NCBI GenBank assembly: GCA_030761205.1
Contig: JAULJL010000033.1
Location: 5,277,501-5,341,500 of the forward strand
Source: Fremontodendron californicum
Taxonomy: Eukaryota > Streptophyta > Magnoliopsida > Malvales > Malvaceae
DNA: 64,000 bases
Direction of reading: 5' to 3'
Under the pieces are notes generated by a model. That model ran no database searches and was not told where the DNA came from. It worked only from the letters and a program-made list of their open reading frames with translations. The position numbers and the translations under genes are program-made. Of the stretch, positions 22,290-34,340 are shown piece after piece (within the stretch, counting starts at the first letter, position 1; each line of letters begins with the position of its first letter).

Positions 22290-24930
22290 GGCCCAACTCG
22301 AGGGATGGGACTAGAAAGCTCATTACAGGTAAAAATAAGCTGCTAATAAACATACCAACAAGGGTAGACCTGTTTATGAAGTTCAATCGGCCAAATTATC
22401 TTCTAAAATCGGAATCATTACTCGACAGTTCATCTCAATACCAACAAAATGGAGAGCTTTGAAAGATACAAAGAAATCTCATGCCTTTGAGAGAATTAAT
22501 GTAAGTGCAAAATATTGATTACAAAACTTAATGTTCACTATTTTTTAGTTATTTTATTTGAATCTAACCATTAATTCTTATTATGTTTCAGACAAAGTTT
22601 CATATAAAATTGTATGATGAGCATGTCAAGACCTCTATCTTTTCAATATTGTCAAAATTGTCAAGAAACCAACAATATAAGATTTACTTGCACTTAAAAA
22701 GTTTCTGAATGCTGAAGTGGCATGCTGAAACAAACCAACAAAGTATAACTTGACTCAAAAAAATTGAAAAGAGTTGTGATCTGTTTAGTGATCCTGAATA
22801 CCAGGTTCATATTTTTATGCATTCAAAGTCTTATTTGTATGCTTTCAAAGTCATATTTTTGCATTCAAAATTTTTTTTTTTGCTATAATTTCAATGATTT
22901 TATTTATATGTTTCCATATTTTTTTTCTAATTCAAAAAGAGGTGCAAGACAAATGCAAGAGTTAGAAACAATGTAAAGTTACTCATAACCAAGGATCCAA
23001 GGCCTTCGTGGCCAACCGCTATGCTATGATAAATTTTTTCGTTTTAAAATTACTTCAAGAATATTCATTTTATATGTAATAATTTTTACCTTTGTAGTGC
23101 AAGGATGACCAAGAACCTAATAGGATGGAATTTTTTATGGCAACTCACTATTCAAAGAATAAAGGATTGTCGACACTTAAGGCTCAAGCAACATATGTAA
23201 GAATTTACAAATTAAGAGTTATAATTTTAATGTTTTATAACATGATTCATTTAGTTATGAAAGAGCTTTTTAATTGCTAGGATAAAATGGTTGAGTTACA
23301 ATCAACTCTCATTGAAGAAGGAACAGAGCTTAAGACTATTGATGTTATAGTGATGAAGTGCTTGGTACTAGGTATGGATACATCAAGGAGCTTAGACATA
23401 GGCCTAAGCATAGTACTAGTAGATCAAAGGAAAGTGGTGCTAACTTAGAAGAAAGTCTTAAAAAAACACAAGATGAACTTCAGCAATATAAGTCAACTTT
23501 TGGATTCTTTCAAAAGCTATGACAAATTCCTTAATAGCTGTTGGAGTCCAACTACCCCTCCTCTAATTTCCAGGTATATACTTTAATACAACATGATCTA
23601 TACGTCACACTTGTTGTTTTCTAAGTTGATGTCTTGGTTTTTTGGTTTGGCTGCTTAGGTTGGTTTCTAATGTTCTTGGTATTTTACTAAAATTTTCAGG
23701 AATGATCTCATGGTATTATTCAATTTATAAGGTGGGATTTACATGGGTGTTCAATTTTAGTTCTTGAACTTGGAATGATCTTTGATTAGTGTGGTTGTCT
23801 AACTTTATTGGGGGTTATCGGTTCTACTCTTCATGTTTTTCATGATTATTTGGTTTTAGATGATTTGATTTTGGGTCTCTCTATTTTTGCCCCTTTTTGG
23901 AGCATCCGAGGACTGTTAAGGTGGATTCTCTTAAAATGCTTTCTCATGTTTTATTTTTTAATTGTGGATGATCTATAGTGAGGCTGGTGGAGGTGGTTAT
24001 TTTTTGTGTTTGAACTTGATTGGACAATATCTGTTTGAAATCTGATTTGATCCTTTCTATGTGGCCATGTATGGGTGTATCATGTATATATGTGATGTTG
24101 CATACATGTTGACTGGATGGCTGAATTTTATTAACATTCATTTTATGAATGGTGGAGGATTGTTCATTTTTAATTCTATTCGACTTCTTTTCAAAAGTTT
24201 GTTAATGTTTTGCTATGTTAGTGAGTAATTTTTGGGTGATTGATGCATGTACTAGTGATATGCATCTTTTTTCTTTGAATTTTTCAAATTGTTAGATTTT
24301 ATCTTTGTTTGGGTTTTTCTTTTTGTTTTGTTTTTTTTCTGGGTTTCAGTTTCTTCATTTCCTACAAAATAGGTTGTTGACATTTTATTCTTTTTGGTAA
24401 ATTATTTTTTAATGTGAAAATTAAGAAAAAAAAATATAACAGTTAGTAAATGCCTAAATTTGTCTCAATCAGTTATTTGATTTGATCCTTTTATTTCCTC
24501 ATGTTATTGTTATCTGGTGGGGTTTGGAATTTTAGTTTGTTGCCTTGATGTTCAAATTTTTTTGTCTTAAGATTTTGGTGTGGTTTTAAGTTGTCTTGGT
24601 GAGCTTGGTTTATGTTCTTAAAGAGTTTAGTTTTTTTTGTTTCATAAGAACTTTTTTTTTTGTTTTTGTTACAGTTGAATTTGTTGCTATTTTTTTTGCT
24701 TCGAATTTCTTTAATTAAATTTTTTTTGACTTGGCAAAAAAAAAACAAATTATATTATTTTACCTTTCAAATAATCATTGTTCTTATGGATTAGATTTAT
24801 CAATTGTTCATAATTGTTTATTGTAGCTTCAAGTGGCGTCACAAACTCACCATCAACACAATTATCGACACAAGATTTGAATTAGGAGCTTCAATACAAG
24901 CTTGTACTAGCTATTTCCTAGTTATGGTAC
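22290..24930 (+). pseudogene. CACTA 'Ptta/En-Spm' transposase-associated gene, degenerate, with introns
   Basis: Consecutive exon-like pieces match the plant Ptta/En-Spm family in its usual order: AKLSSKIGIITRQFISIPTK (about 22388-22450); HIKLYDEHVKTSIFSILSK (about 22597-22655); SCDLFSDPEYQ (about 22771-22803); NNVKLLIT then GSKAFVANRYAM with a shift between (22960-23030); MEFFMATHYSKNKGLSTLKA (about 23125-23185); DKMVELQSTLIEEGTELKT (23281-23337); then a coiled-coil-like EESLKKTQDELQQYKST near 23450. After a long intron-like gap, SPSTQLSTQDLN appears at about 24850. Intron borders GTAAG and TTTCAG or GTAG are visible. Several frameshifts and stops make it non-functional. The family acts with TnpD-like transposase to mobilise CACTA elements. 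The 3' terminus of the element is near 25556. Confidence 0.8.
23576..24826. other. Long T-rich intron or nested retroposon in the CACTA gene
   Basis: A GGTATATAC donor-like start and TTATTGTAG acceptor-like end bracket about 1.25 kb between recognisable exons. A run of ten A's at 24736-24745 after a T-rich stretch hints at a nested poly(A) retroposon, but no target duplication or coding domain was found. Confidence 0.35.
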
Positions 24931-25139
24931 TCTTAGTTTCAAAAATCTAAGTTTATTATGCTATCAAGATATAAACATTATCTAATTTTTTTAGTCGATA
25001 ATTTGGATTATTTTAATTTTACTACTTTGTAAACATATTATTTATATAATGTTTTGAATAGACTTTAAAAAATGTATTACATTTTAGAACCAATGCAAAT
25101 GTTTAATCGATTATTTAAGTTGTAATATTATTTAAATAG

Positions 25140-25556
25140 GATTTTGCATTGACAATTATCCATGACAATTATATTTACGTCATCTGCAATTACGCATTTG
25201 GTGACACAAGTAAAAAAAAATTAGTGACGATTTTAAATTGACACTAGGTTAACATTTCATGACGTTATTTTATCATATTAAGTGACGATAATTATGTCAT
25301 TTAAATGTAATGATGTCGCTTTCTCACTAATATGTGAAACTTCATTTTATTATTGGTGAAGATTTGTGATAATCACTGACAACATTGTATATAATTTGGC
25401 GACGAAACTATCCATCACGGAATATGTCACCCTATCGTCAGTAATATGTCACGAAAATAAGCCATCATCACATTTGATCTTTAGCGACGGTGCAAACGTG
25501 ATGAATGTCATGACAACAAAACTTTCGTCATTAATAGGCAAATTTGTTGTAGTATA
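25140..25556 (+). mobile_element. CACTA 3' subterminal region and terminus
   Basis: GTGACG, CGTCAT, GTGACA and TGTCAC words recur every 20-40 bases. The block stops at CAAATTTGTTGTAGTA (25541-25556). The reverse complement TACTACAACAAATTTG is one base off the CACTACAACAAA-type ends of the superfamily. This is probably the 3' end of the element carrying the transposase remnant upstream. Confidence 0.6.
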
Positions 25557-25559
25557 TGT

Positions 25560-26026
25560 ACACCCGACTATCGTCTTCTAAGTCAAGCTCTTTTGGGAAT
25601 GTCAAAAAATATGTTCGTTGGACATGTCACTTTATTCCAAAAGTGATGACTTTTCATCCAAGACATATTTATCCGTGGAAGAATGCTTCAAACATGGGTT
25701 GTAGCTTCTATATGTATTTCAATTAACACTTAATTCAATATAGTTTTACATCCAATCTCTTCAAGAATCATTCATTCTCTCTCACTCTCAATCTCTTGGT
25801 TTTGGTTCATATGTTGAAGAGATTCTTGAATTGCAATCTTATTTCTTTTTATTTAGGCATTGTATCCTGTGAATAATGTTTCTAAGTCCATTTGCACTAT
25901 AATAGGAAAACTATTATTTTAAAAGAAGGCTTCCTAGAAGTGTCTTGCCTAAGTTTCTTCTTCTTCAAATTGATTGCATTAGTCTACACACATACAACGG
26001 TTTTAGAATAATAGAATCCTCCAATA
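25560..26026 (+). other. Leader or LTR-like segment before a copia gag
   Basis: Contains CATTCTCTCTCACTCTCAA and no primer site. It could be LTR or leader of the copia fragment that follows; no LTR pair is visible. Confidence 0.3.
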
Positions 26027-26240
26027 ATGACTTCTTCAACCAAGCCACATGATTTTAAAATGGAGAAACTTGAAAAGTTTTTAATTGATGGCGTGTATTA
26101 CAAGTGTTGGAGCATCAAGATTTACTAACAAGTTAGCTTTTTGAAAGTTACTTATGTTTTACACAAGTACTATCCTCAAGATCCAAGTAAGAATGGGCAA
26201 TTATCAACATGACAACAAAAGTGAATTGAAAATGGCTAGA
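26027..26240 (+). pseudogene. Ty1/copia gag N-terminal fragment
   Basis: The ATG at 26027 opens a frame with FKMEKLEKF, GVYYKCWSIKIY and a stop, then LKVTYVLHKYYPQDPSKNG and another stop. This is the N-terminus of plant copia gag, where the usual words are KLEKFDG.NY.RW and LKV.YVL. About 70 residues can be followed before similarity is lost, against several hundred in the family. No protease or pol follows. Confidence 0.7.
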
Positions 26241-26809
26241 TGTGTCGCCTAACCATCCTTTAAGCCATCAGCAATTTACTTTTCAATGTGTTCCGAATTC
26301 ATCATGAAACAAATATATATTTATTTATTTATTTTTGACTTAATGCGCATTCTCCTAGAAAGGTATGTACATCAGAGTGCAACAATATGTAGAATATTCT
26401 GTAATTATGGAAGCTGTACGAAAATTCATATTATTCAAGAGAAACTTTTTAAATATTGTCTATTTTTCATAATTTGATAAGATTTGTTATATTTGAAATC
26501 TCATTTTTTACATAAAGATAAAAACCTTAATTAATCCACGTGTAAAAATTTGAGGTGAATTGAATAAGCAATGATTAAATAAAATAAAATTTACAAAATA
26601 TTTCATGCACAATTCCCTTATCTAAATAAATAATAAGATTCTACAACCGTAATACTTAATTGATTGCCTAAGCCAATTACAAGAGATGCAATTTGATGCA
26701 TTTCAAATCAGGACATCCACCCAAAAGTTTATCTGACATCTCATTCCTATTGCTTGAAGCGTTTCAATACCAAAAATATAAGATTACCTTTTAATTATAG
26801 TCATTTTTG
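26241..26809. other. AT-rich DNA, nothing identified
   Basis: No gene or element end recognised. Confidence 0.5.
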
Positions 26810-27174
26810 TTCATACATAAAAAAAATTTAATTTACATTTAGGACATTGTTAATATTGGTAAAAAAATTATAGGATTTCCTTTCAGTAAATCCCTTAAGT
26901 TATTTTACAAATAACCTTATACAAATATTTCACGAAAAAGAACTTAATTTAGGTTCAGTTAATAAAATAGCTCTGTAAGTATAAATATCTTACAAAAATG
27001 TACAAAACGGTTATATTATATATACATATAGGGCAAAACATATGTATAATGAGGCAAAGTACATCTATAAATTATGTAATATCATTTGTTCATACATAAA
27101 AATTTAATTTACCTTTAGGACATTGTTAATGTTGGCAAAAAAATTATAGGATCTCCTATCACTAAATACCTCAA
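26810..27174. repeat. Direct repeat of ~90 bp, second copy cut by a CACTA end
   Basis: Copies at about 26810-26903 and 27090-27174 share TCATACATAAAA, TTTAGGACATTGTTAAT, AAAAAAATTATAGGAT and CTAAATACC or TAAATCCC. They lie about 280 bases apart. The second copy stops exactly where CACTACAAG begins. Confidence 0.75.
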
Positions 27175-29300
27175 CACTACAAGAAAAAACCTCATTTTCG
27201 ATGGATTTTTCATTGAAAATTTTAAATTCCATCAAAAAATTTATCGAAGAAAACTTCCGTTGAAAATGTGAAGGACATTAAAAGTTTTCTGTCGTAAAAT
27301 GTATTAGTTTCAAACAAAAAATTTCGTCAAAAATAATTAGATTCTGTCCGTAAATTAATTTCTCGATTTAAAAAATGTTTTTTAATTATGTCAGAACTGA
27401 CACAATTTTTGATGGACTTCTGTAAAAAAACATGCGTTATTTTTTATGGAATTCCTTTAAAAAATGTGTAACTTTTGACAGAAGTTTTATACTGACAGAA
27501 ATTTTCGTGGAGAATATATTAAAAATAAAAAAAGTACATTTTTTAAAATTTTATTTGGATTAATACAATTTAATATATTCAAATAACAAAAATTAAGAAA
27601 TTATTTTAAAAGTCGCCATAGTTATATAAAATTATATAGCGAATTATAAAATGTAGTATTATTCAAATAATAAAAAATAAGAAATTGTTTTAAAAATCCA
27701 TTCTTTGCAACATCAGGGTGTCGGATCGCCACCAGGTCTGGCACCATGGCCTGCACCACTACCTCCTAGTTCAGAAGTCTTAGCTCCTACACATGCTGCA
27801 TGATACGCATGAGGATCGAACATCTACCTCAAGCTAAGCAAGACATCTTTCATTTTCTCTTGTGATTGCGCAATACTCATCACTTGTTCTTCCAACTTGC
27901 TGACATCTTGCTTCAAGAGTTGGACTGCCTCAAAGTCACCTAATGCTTGTTATGCAGTGGTAGGACCACATGCAAAATAACTGCTCGGTTTTGAACTAAA
28001 GCTGGTAGAGAGAAAATATCCCGAGAACATAGGCTTGTTCTAAATCCATAAACATGAGTCCAAGTAGTTTGCTTGCCATGATAGCTTGAGACTGGGCTTG
28101 AGGATCGAACTTTGAATAAGTAGATGAATCGTCACCATGCACCTGCTGCAATGAAGCAATATGGTTTTCCTACAATTTGAAAGATAAAAATATAATGAAT
28201 TGAAACAATTATAGTTGACATACCCTTCAGTTAGAGAAAATACAAAGTATAGAGAATTAATTAATGTAACAAAAAATTATAGAAATAAATTTATAATCCT
28301 AAGGACGTACATTAACAAAGTTGGACTTGTTGTCCACGAAATCATCGCTCCCCTTGCACGTTTATGGGTGCAATCAAATACCTCTTTGAAGGAAGGTTGA
28401 CGGTTCATCTCTTATGACTACATTCAATTAAATTTCATAACACACAATTATTAGTATAAAACAATTTAATATAGGTTAGTATAAAACTTTTTAGTTTATA
28501 AATTTCGTAACTGATTTAATAGTTCTTACCATCCAGTGTGCATTAACTAGAAAAGGAACTGATCCCTTTGTGTGCTTCGTTAACTTCCTTCCTTCTCTAT
28601 GTGCTGGTTATCCTTGCGTTGTTGGGATTTTCTTTTCCACGCCTCTATATTTCATACCATGTCAATCAATTCATTCTAAATCTCACGATTTATCCAGTCA
28701 GATGTATATCCTTTACACTCTTCTATTTTATCAGTCTCAAACATTTTCATAGCATTTTTTCTCTCGATTCCTAACATGTCCTTCATTCTCTCCTTACATG
28801 TCTACTCCCATATCTTTCTACCCAAAGGTGCTTGTTCGGGAGACCACATTTATTTTCCTACCATGAAATAATATTTATATATCAAAATAAACATGTTTAG
28901 TTAAGTAAATTAAAGTAAATATGTATTTTATAAAACAAATTATACCTGAAATAGACCCTACATAATCTTCTTGACATTGGAGAGAACCTTTTTCCAAGTT
29001 GACCACGGACCGTTGAAGTAATGTTTTACGCAAGAAGCAATATATGACACGACTCTCTAGGAAAGTACTATCAAAATCGAAGCAAGTCAGTTCATAATAT
29101 TCAAGGTCTTATTCAATGAACTTAAGAAAATTAAATAAAAAAAATATAATGAACTCACATGTTCTGTAGACATGTTATCTGCACTTTGTCGATCGGATTA
29201 GCTGGCGTCAATGAACTTTGAGTTGACCTTTATTTGTTTCCTTCAACTGCCAGCAACCGCAGTACCACCTATAATCTATTTCCTTATGCATTTTCCAAGC
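27175..29300 (-). mobile_element. CACTA element, minus strand, 3' terminus plus body
   Basis: The terminus CACTACAAGAAAAAAC lies at 27175-27190, followed by subterminal words of the TTTTCGATGGA, TTCCGTTGAAAATG, TTCTGTCGTAAAA kind through about 27520. Transposase-gene exons in minus orientation follow to about 29290. The other end was not found; a copia LTR starts near 29450 and may have removed or displaced it. Confidence 0.75.
27700..29290 (-). pseudogene. CACTA 'Ptta' transposase-associated gene, minus strand, degenerate
   Basis: Reading from high to low coordinates, exon-like pieces follow the family order: IKVNSKFIDAS (about 29215); KHYFNGPWSTWKKVLSNVK (about 29030-28970); WKRKSQQRKDNQ then KHTKGSVPFLVNAHWM (28640-28530); SFKEVFDCTHKRARGAM (about 28395-28340); QIASLQQVHGDDSSTY (about 28165); and a coiled-coil-like LLKQDVSKLEEQVMSIAQSQ (about 27925-27865). 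The closing part is rich in Gly and Pro near 27720. In-frame stops are present, for instance where a Trp is expected in KKIMWGLF. The gaps between blocks look like introns. It belongs with the terminus at 27175. Confidence 0.75.
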
Positions 29301-29450
29301 CTAATCTATTAAGATTAAGTAACACGAAAAAAAAAAAAAAGGAAAATAAAATATAATAAGCCAAAATCAAAGACATCAACTTATCCAGAATATCTATGTT
29401 TTATATATTCAAATTATAGAAAACCTAATAAATAAAAATACCATTTCCAT
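29301..29450. other. AT-rich junction between CACTA and copia
   Basis: No feature was recognised. The outer edge of the copia LTR is placed near 29451 by alignment of its end with the LTR at 9131-11344. Confidence 0.4.
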
Positions 29451-31076
29451 GAAGGATTCGGACATCAATAAACAAAAGCAAAATAAACAAGATTTGATCA
29501 AGGTGCAGCAGAAGTATAAACAATCAAAACTGAATCCACCAAGGAATCAACTTATTTGCATATTCATTGATCAAGATTTAAAAGAACACAAGGGATGGAA
29601 TATCATACCAAGTATTAGGATTTTCGAAATCCTCAATCACTATCTCCACCGCTTGATACATGCACACCAAGGCTCAGTTCTAGCAAACCAAAGATGTCCA
29701 ATTGTCCAGCATCTAACGGTAATCCTCGCAGGTGATTTAAAAATCCTTTTTTAAGGTAGGATTGGACTGTCAACCAAGTTCTATGCTAGTAAACTAGATT
29801 TCATAAACCTTACCCTTGTATGAGAAGTATCGTCCGAATAACACTCAAAAAAATAGAGGAATAAAACAATTTTCTTTGGCTTCATGAATATTACGACACA
29901 CAGGGTTTGGGGTTTGCAGCAAACTCTCTTCTCAATACCATAGGGGGCGGCTAAAACTAGGATATTTATAAACTTAGGACTACAACACAACTCTTGTGTT
30001 ATTGCACATAAGTCCTTCCACTTAATTAATCCATTTAATTAACCCTTATTGATAAATTGTTAATTTAACCAATTAGGTCCAATCCATTTTATTCTCTTAA
30101 TTTCACATTATTTTGTGTGACCCATTAAGCTTCTAACATGTTTGCAATAATCAGAAATTATTTCTAATTCATATTTATAGACCATGAGCGGCATCTAGCA
30201 ATACATCATGGCCACCCAAATGTTAACAAGGTCAAATTGGTTTTTTGACTAACCTTTCAATGCGTATGTCAATGTAATTCGATCCTTTCATCAAATATCC
30301 CGGATAATAGAAAGCATGGGGCATTGTCTACTTTTTAATGATTCCATATTAGTCTTGTAACTTCTTTGAGACTTCATGAGTTAATCATAAGCCAGGAACA
30401 AGTGAGATATATCCCTTCCATATCACTATGGTGATGAATCCTCTCTTGACCACTCATCCATCTTCATGTGCTTCATACCATACCCAAAATCACCTTACCA
30501 TAAGCATCCTTCTTGGGACCCGTTCGAATAAAATCAAAGCATGACAATTCACAAATAAGATGACCTGGTGTCTCAAGTCATAAGACTACTTACACTATTG
30601 ATACATGAGAGTATTTCCATAGACTCTTGAGTGAAATACCAAATGGAACTCTCGTAGCGGGTCATGTTTAGTGAACTTGTTCATCTTAGCAAGCACCTAT
30701 ATATTATCCAAAAGTATCTCTATACTTCAACCTGTGAGATTAGTTGCATGTTTTCTAAGCATGATGATTTAGCATATACCAGTCTTTGTTCATTGTGATG
30801 CCATGTCTCGACAATATAATGACCAAGAACTATTTTTGGAAACACGACTTTGATGCATAAGGATCCCATATTGTAACTCCTTAAAATTTCTTTGCAAGGC
30901 CTAATGTATTTCCTGGGCTTTATCCTCATAAGTTGCTTAACGCGTTACTAAAAACATCTTATTGATAAAAGAACACATTTATTATAATTTACCAATTATA
31001 ATGTGCAAAACTTGAAATAAAACTAGTACTGTTTTAACAAGCTCAAATGTGATTGCTTGCAGGGCTTACACTAACA
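29451..31076 (-). mobile_element. Ty1/copia 3' LTR, minus strand
   Basis: On the minus strand the LTR begins TGTTAGTGTAAGCCC at 31076, immediately after a polypurine tract. It runs about 1.6 kb with clear homology to the LTR at 9131-11344 and ends near 29451 after TTGTTTATACTTCTGCTG, the counterpart of TTGTTTATATTCGCTG in that LTR. A TATA-like TTTATAAATATCC lies near 29960-29975. The inner edge is firm; the outer edge is approximate. Confidence 0.75.
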
Positions 31077-31091
31077 ATCTCCCACCAGCAC
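31077..31091 (-). other. Polypurine tract of the minus-strand copia
   Basis: On the minus strand GTGCTGGTGGGAGAT precedes the LTR start directly, as expected for the plus-strand primer. Confidence 0.75.
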
Positions 31092-33540
31092 TAAAGCCAA
31101 TCGCCAATGTATCTAATACTATAGCATTCTAAGTGGCACACATGTTTTCACTGGGACATCATTGTAGTGAGAGGATCGGCTAGGTTGTCCTTAGTGGGTA
31201 TTTTCTCCATACGTATATCATTTTTTTCAATGATATCTCTAATTACATGATATCACCGTAATACATGTTTGGATCTATGATGAGACATTGTTTCTATATC
31301 TTGTGCTATGGCTCCATTGTTATCGTAGTACAATGTAACAGGATCAACAATGCTTGGAACCACTCTTATTTCAGTGATGAAATTCTTGATCCAAATTGCC
31401 TTCCTTATAGCCTCACACGCGGAGATGTATTTCTGCTTCGGTTGTTGAGTCTACAGTCGTTGATTGCTTAGAACTCTTCTAGTTGACTGCACCACCGTTT
31501 AGAGTAAATATGTAACTGCTTTGTGATTTGCTATCATCTTTATCTTTGGAAGCTAGCATTAACATAACCCCTTTACTTGGAATTCACCCCCTCCATAGAC
31601 CAAGAACACCTCATTAGTTATTCTCAAGTACTTTAGGATGTTCTTAATTGCAATCTAGTGACTTTCACTTGGATTACTTTGGTATCTACTCATGACACTC
31701 ATAGTGTATGATACATTTGGTCTAGAACATAACATAGCATACATAATGGACCCAATTGCTGAGGCATATGGAATTATGCCCATATAGCTCTCTCTTTTGG
31801 CGTTTTAGGACACATTCCCTTTGAGAGATTAATGCCATGCGACATAGGCAAGTATCCCTTCTTGGACTCTTCCATGCTAAACCTCTTTAGCACCTTGTCT
31901 ATGAAAGTAGATTGGGATAAACCAAGCATTATTTTCAATCTACCTCTATAAATCTTAATTTCCATAATTAATGCTGCTTCTCCCAAATCTTTCATGGAGA
32001 ATTGTTTGAAAGCCAGACCTTGGTGGCATGCATCATCGGTATATCATTACCCATAAGCAATGTCATATACATAAAGCACTAGGATAACTATTGCTTGCTT
32101 GTTTACCTTATTGTAAACGCATAGATCTTCAGGATTATTGATAAAACTAAATCCTTTGATTGTTTCATCAAATCTGATGTTCCAGCTTCGTGAAGCTTGC
32201 TTCAATCCATAGATGGATTTTTGCAATTTGCATACTTTATTCGATGTGCCCTTGGATGTAAATTTTCAGGATGTGTCATGTACACCTCCTCTTGCAAATT
32301 CCCATTAAGGAATGTAGTCTTTACATCCATTTTTCAAATCTCATAATCATGGTACGCAGCGATAGCAAGCAAAATCCAAATAGATTTGATCATGGCGACT
32401 GGAGAAAAGGTTTCCTCATAATCAATGCCTTCAACTTGATCATAACCTTTTGCTACCAGTCTAGCCTTGTACGTTTATATGTTTCCATCCATGTCAGTCT
32501 TTCTTTTAAAGACCCATCGACACCTTACGGGTTTTATCCTTTGAGATGGATCAACCAAAGTCCATACTTGGTTGATGTCCATGGATTCCATTTTCATATT
32601 TCATGGCTTCAAGCCACTTATTAGAATCAATATCACATATTGTTTCCTCATACATAGTAGGTTCATTATCAATAGGCAAAGCATCCGTTTCTAGGAGAAA
32701 TCTAATCTCTCTGGAACTTGCCTAATCCTACTAGATCTTCGGAGCATTTGCGTTTCTTGAGCTTCAATTAAGCATCAAATGCTTCAACCACAGGCTTAGG
32801 ATCCAAAACAATGTCAGTTTGTGGCTCTTGAACTTCTTTAAGATCAATCTTACTCCTACTAGCCCTTTAAGTAGAAACTCTTTCTCAAGAAAGGTTGCAT
32901 GTTTCGAGACAAACAAAATTTGCTTAGTGGGGTAGTAGAAGTAATATCCCATCGTTTCTTTAGGATACCCCACAAACTTACGTTTAACTGAACTTGCATC
33001 TAGCTTGTCAGATAATTCACACTTCACATAAGCCATGCATCCCTAAATTCTTGGGTAGGAAAAGTTTGGTTTCTTCCCTTTCATATCTCATAGGATGTAT
33101 TGTCCATAGATTTGGATAAAACCCTATTCGAAAGGTAAGCAGTAGTTTCTAAGGCATATCCCCAGAAGGATATTGGAAGGTTTGCCTTAGATATCATAGA
33201 CCGAACCATGTCTAACAAGGTTCGGTTCCTCCTTTCGGACACTCCATTATGTTGTGGAGTTCCAGGTGGAATCTATTGTGACAAAATAACATTTTCTGTT
33301 AAATGGTCCAAGAATTTCTGGTTCAAATATTCTTTTCCATAATCAGATCTTAGAGTGAGAATATTCCTGCCAATCTGTGTCTCTACTTCAGCCATGAACT
33401 CTTTGAACTTTTCAAAAGCTTCAGACTTGTACTTCATTAGGTACACATAACAATTTCTAGAGAGATCATCAGTAAAGGTTATGAAGTAAGAGTAACCTTC
33501 TCTAGCTGCTATGTTTAAAGGTATTAGTTGAGATCATCAG
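31092..33540 (-). pseudogene. Ty1/copia pol: integrase, reverse transcriptase, RNase H (broken)
   Basis: From high to low coordinates. Integrase (about 33510-33040) has YFITFTDDLSRNCYVYLMKY, LRSDYGKEYL and PPGTPQHNGVSERRN, so the D, D and E residues are present, and AYVK...FVGYPKETMGYYFY follows. Reverse transcriptase (about 32650-31990) has [40 protein letters not shown] and KMDVKTTFLNGNLQEEVYM. The catalytic YVDD reads YVYD at 32061-32076. Connection and RNase H (about 31995-31100) have MKDLGEA, SQSTFIDKVLKRF and KHVCH-like text. Stops and shifts occur throughout. Gag and protease are missing upstream, where similarity stops near 33540 before the solo LTR at 33732. Confidence 0.9.
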
Positions 33541-33731
33541 ATAATAGCCCACACAAAGTATTAGTTGAGTAAGACCCACCTGCATAGCTCAAACATATTC
33601 ATGTAAAAGTTTGGCAATAAGTGACTTAACAAGCCTCCAATTAAAGGAACTGTGGTTATCTTGCTATGATGATGGAAGGCAACTTAATCATGCGTCATTT
33701 ATTAAATAACATAAAATAAATCTATCACATT
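33541..33731. other. Short unassigned stretch before solo LTR B
   Basis: No coding similarity. Includes ACATT at 33727-33731, a probable left target duplication of solo LTR B. Confidence 0.5.
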
Positions 33732-34089
33732 TGTCGCAACCTAAAAAATAACAAGTCTCATCGCAAGACTTTATTATTCGTTAAGCGTGACATTAAAAAA
33801 AAACCGAGGAAAAGTCGACTTAATTCCTCTAGAAAAATGAAGGTTTTGAAAATGACCTTGAAAAAAAATGGAGTCGCCACCAATCTTTTTTAGCTAGGTG
33901 TGATCGGCCACCTATTAAAACCGATTTTACAAAATATTTTAAAAATTAATTAAAACATTTTTAAAACCAATTTTAAGTCTGCGTTTTAAATCAGAGAAAC
34001 CAATTTTAAGTCTTCATTTTATTGAAAATCATTATCTTTTTGAAAATATTTTAAAAGATATGAATATGTATATGCATAATATAAATAAA

Positions 34090-34340
34090 ATGACATAGCA
34101 AAATCTAAATAATATAATGCACCCTAAATGATATGATATGATTTAAATGTCTTAGCATATTCTAAATGAAATGAAATATCCTAAGTTATATGATATATTC
34201 TAAATGAAATGAAATGACCTAGGTAACATAATATATTCTATATGAAATGAAATGATTTAAATGACATGCCAAATATGAATGATATTGCATATAATTTAAA
34301 TGACACGGAATATAAAATAATGCTATCATATAATATGCAT
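34090..34340. repeat. ~45-bp tandem repeats in solo LTR B
   Basis: ATATTCTAAATGAAATGAAAT followed by a CCTAnGTnATATGATAT-like spacer recurs four or five times. The inverted counterpart lies at about 51820-52110 in copy C. Confidence 0.7.

Noticed and set aside
28568..28774. Plus-strand hydrophobic frames
   Set aside because: The minus strand here carries Ptta transposase exon words in family order; the plus frames are shadows.
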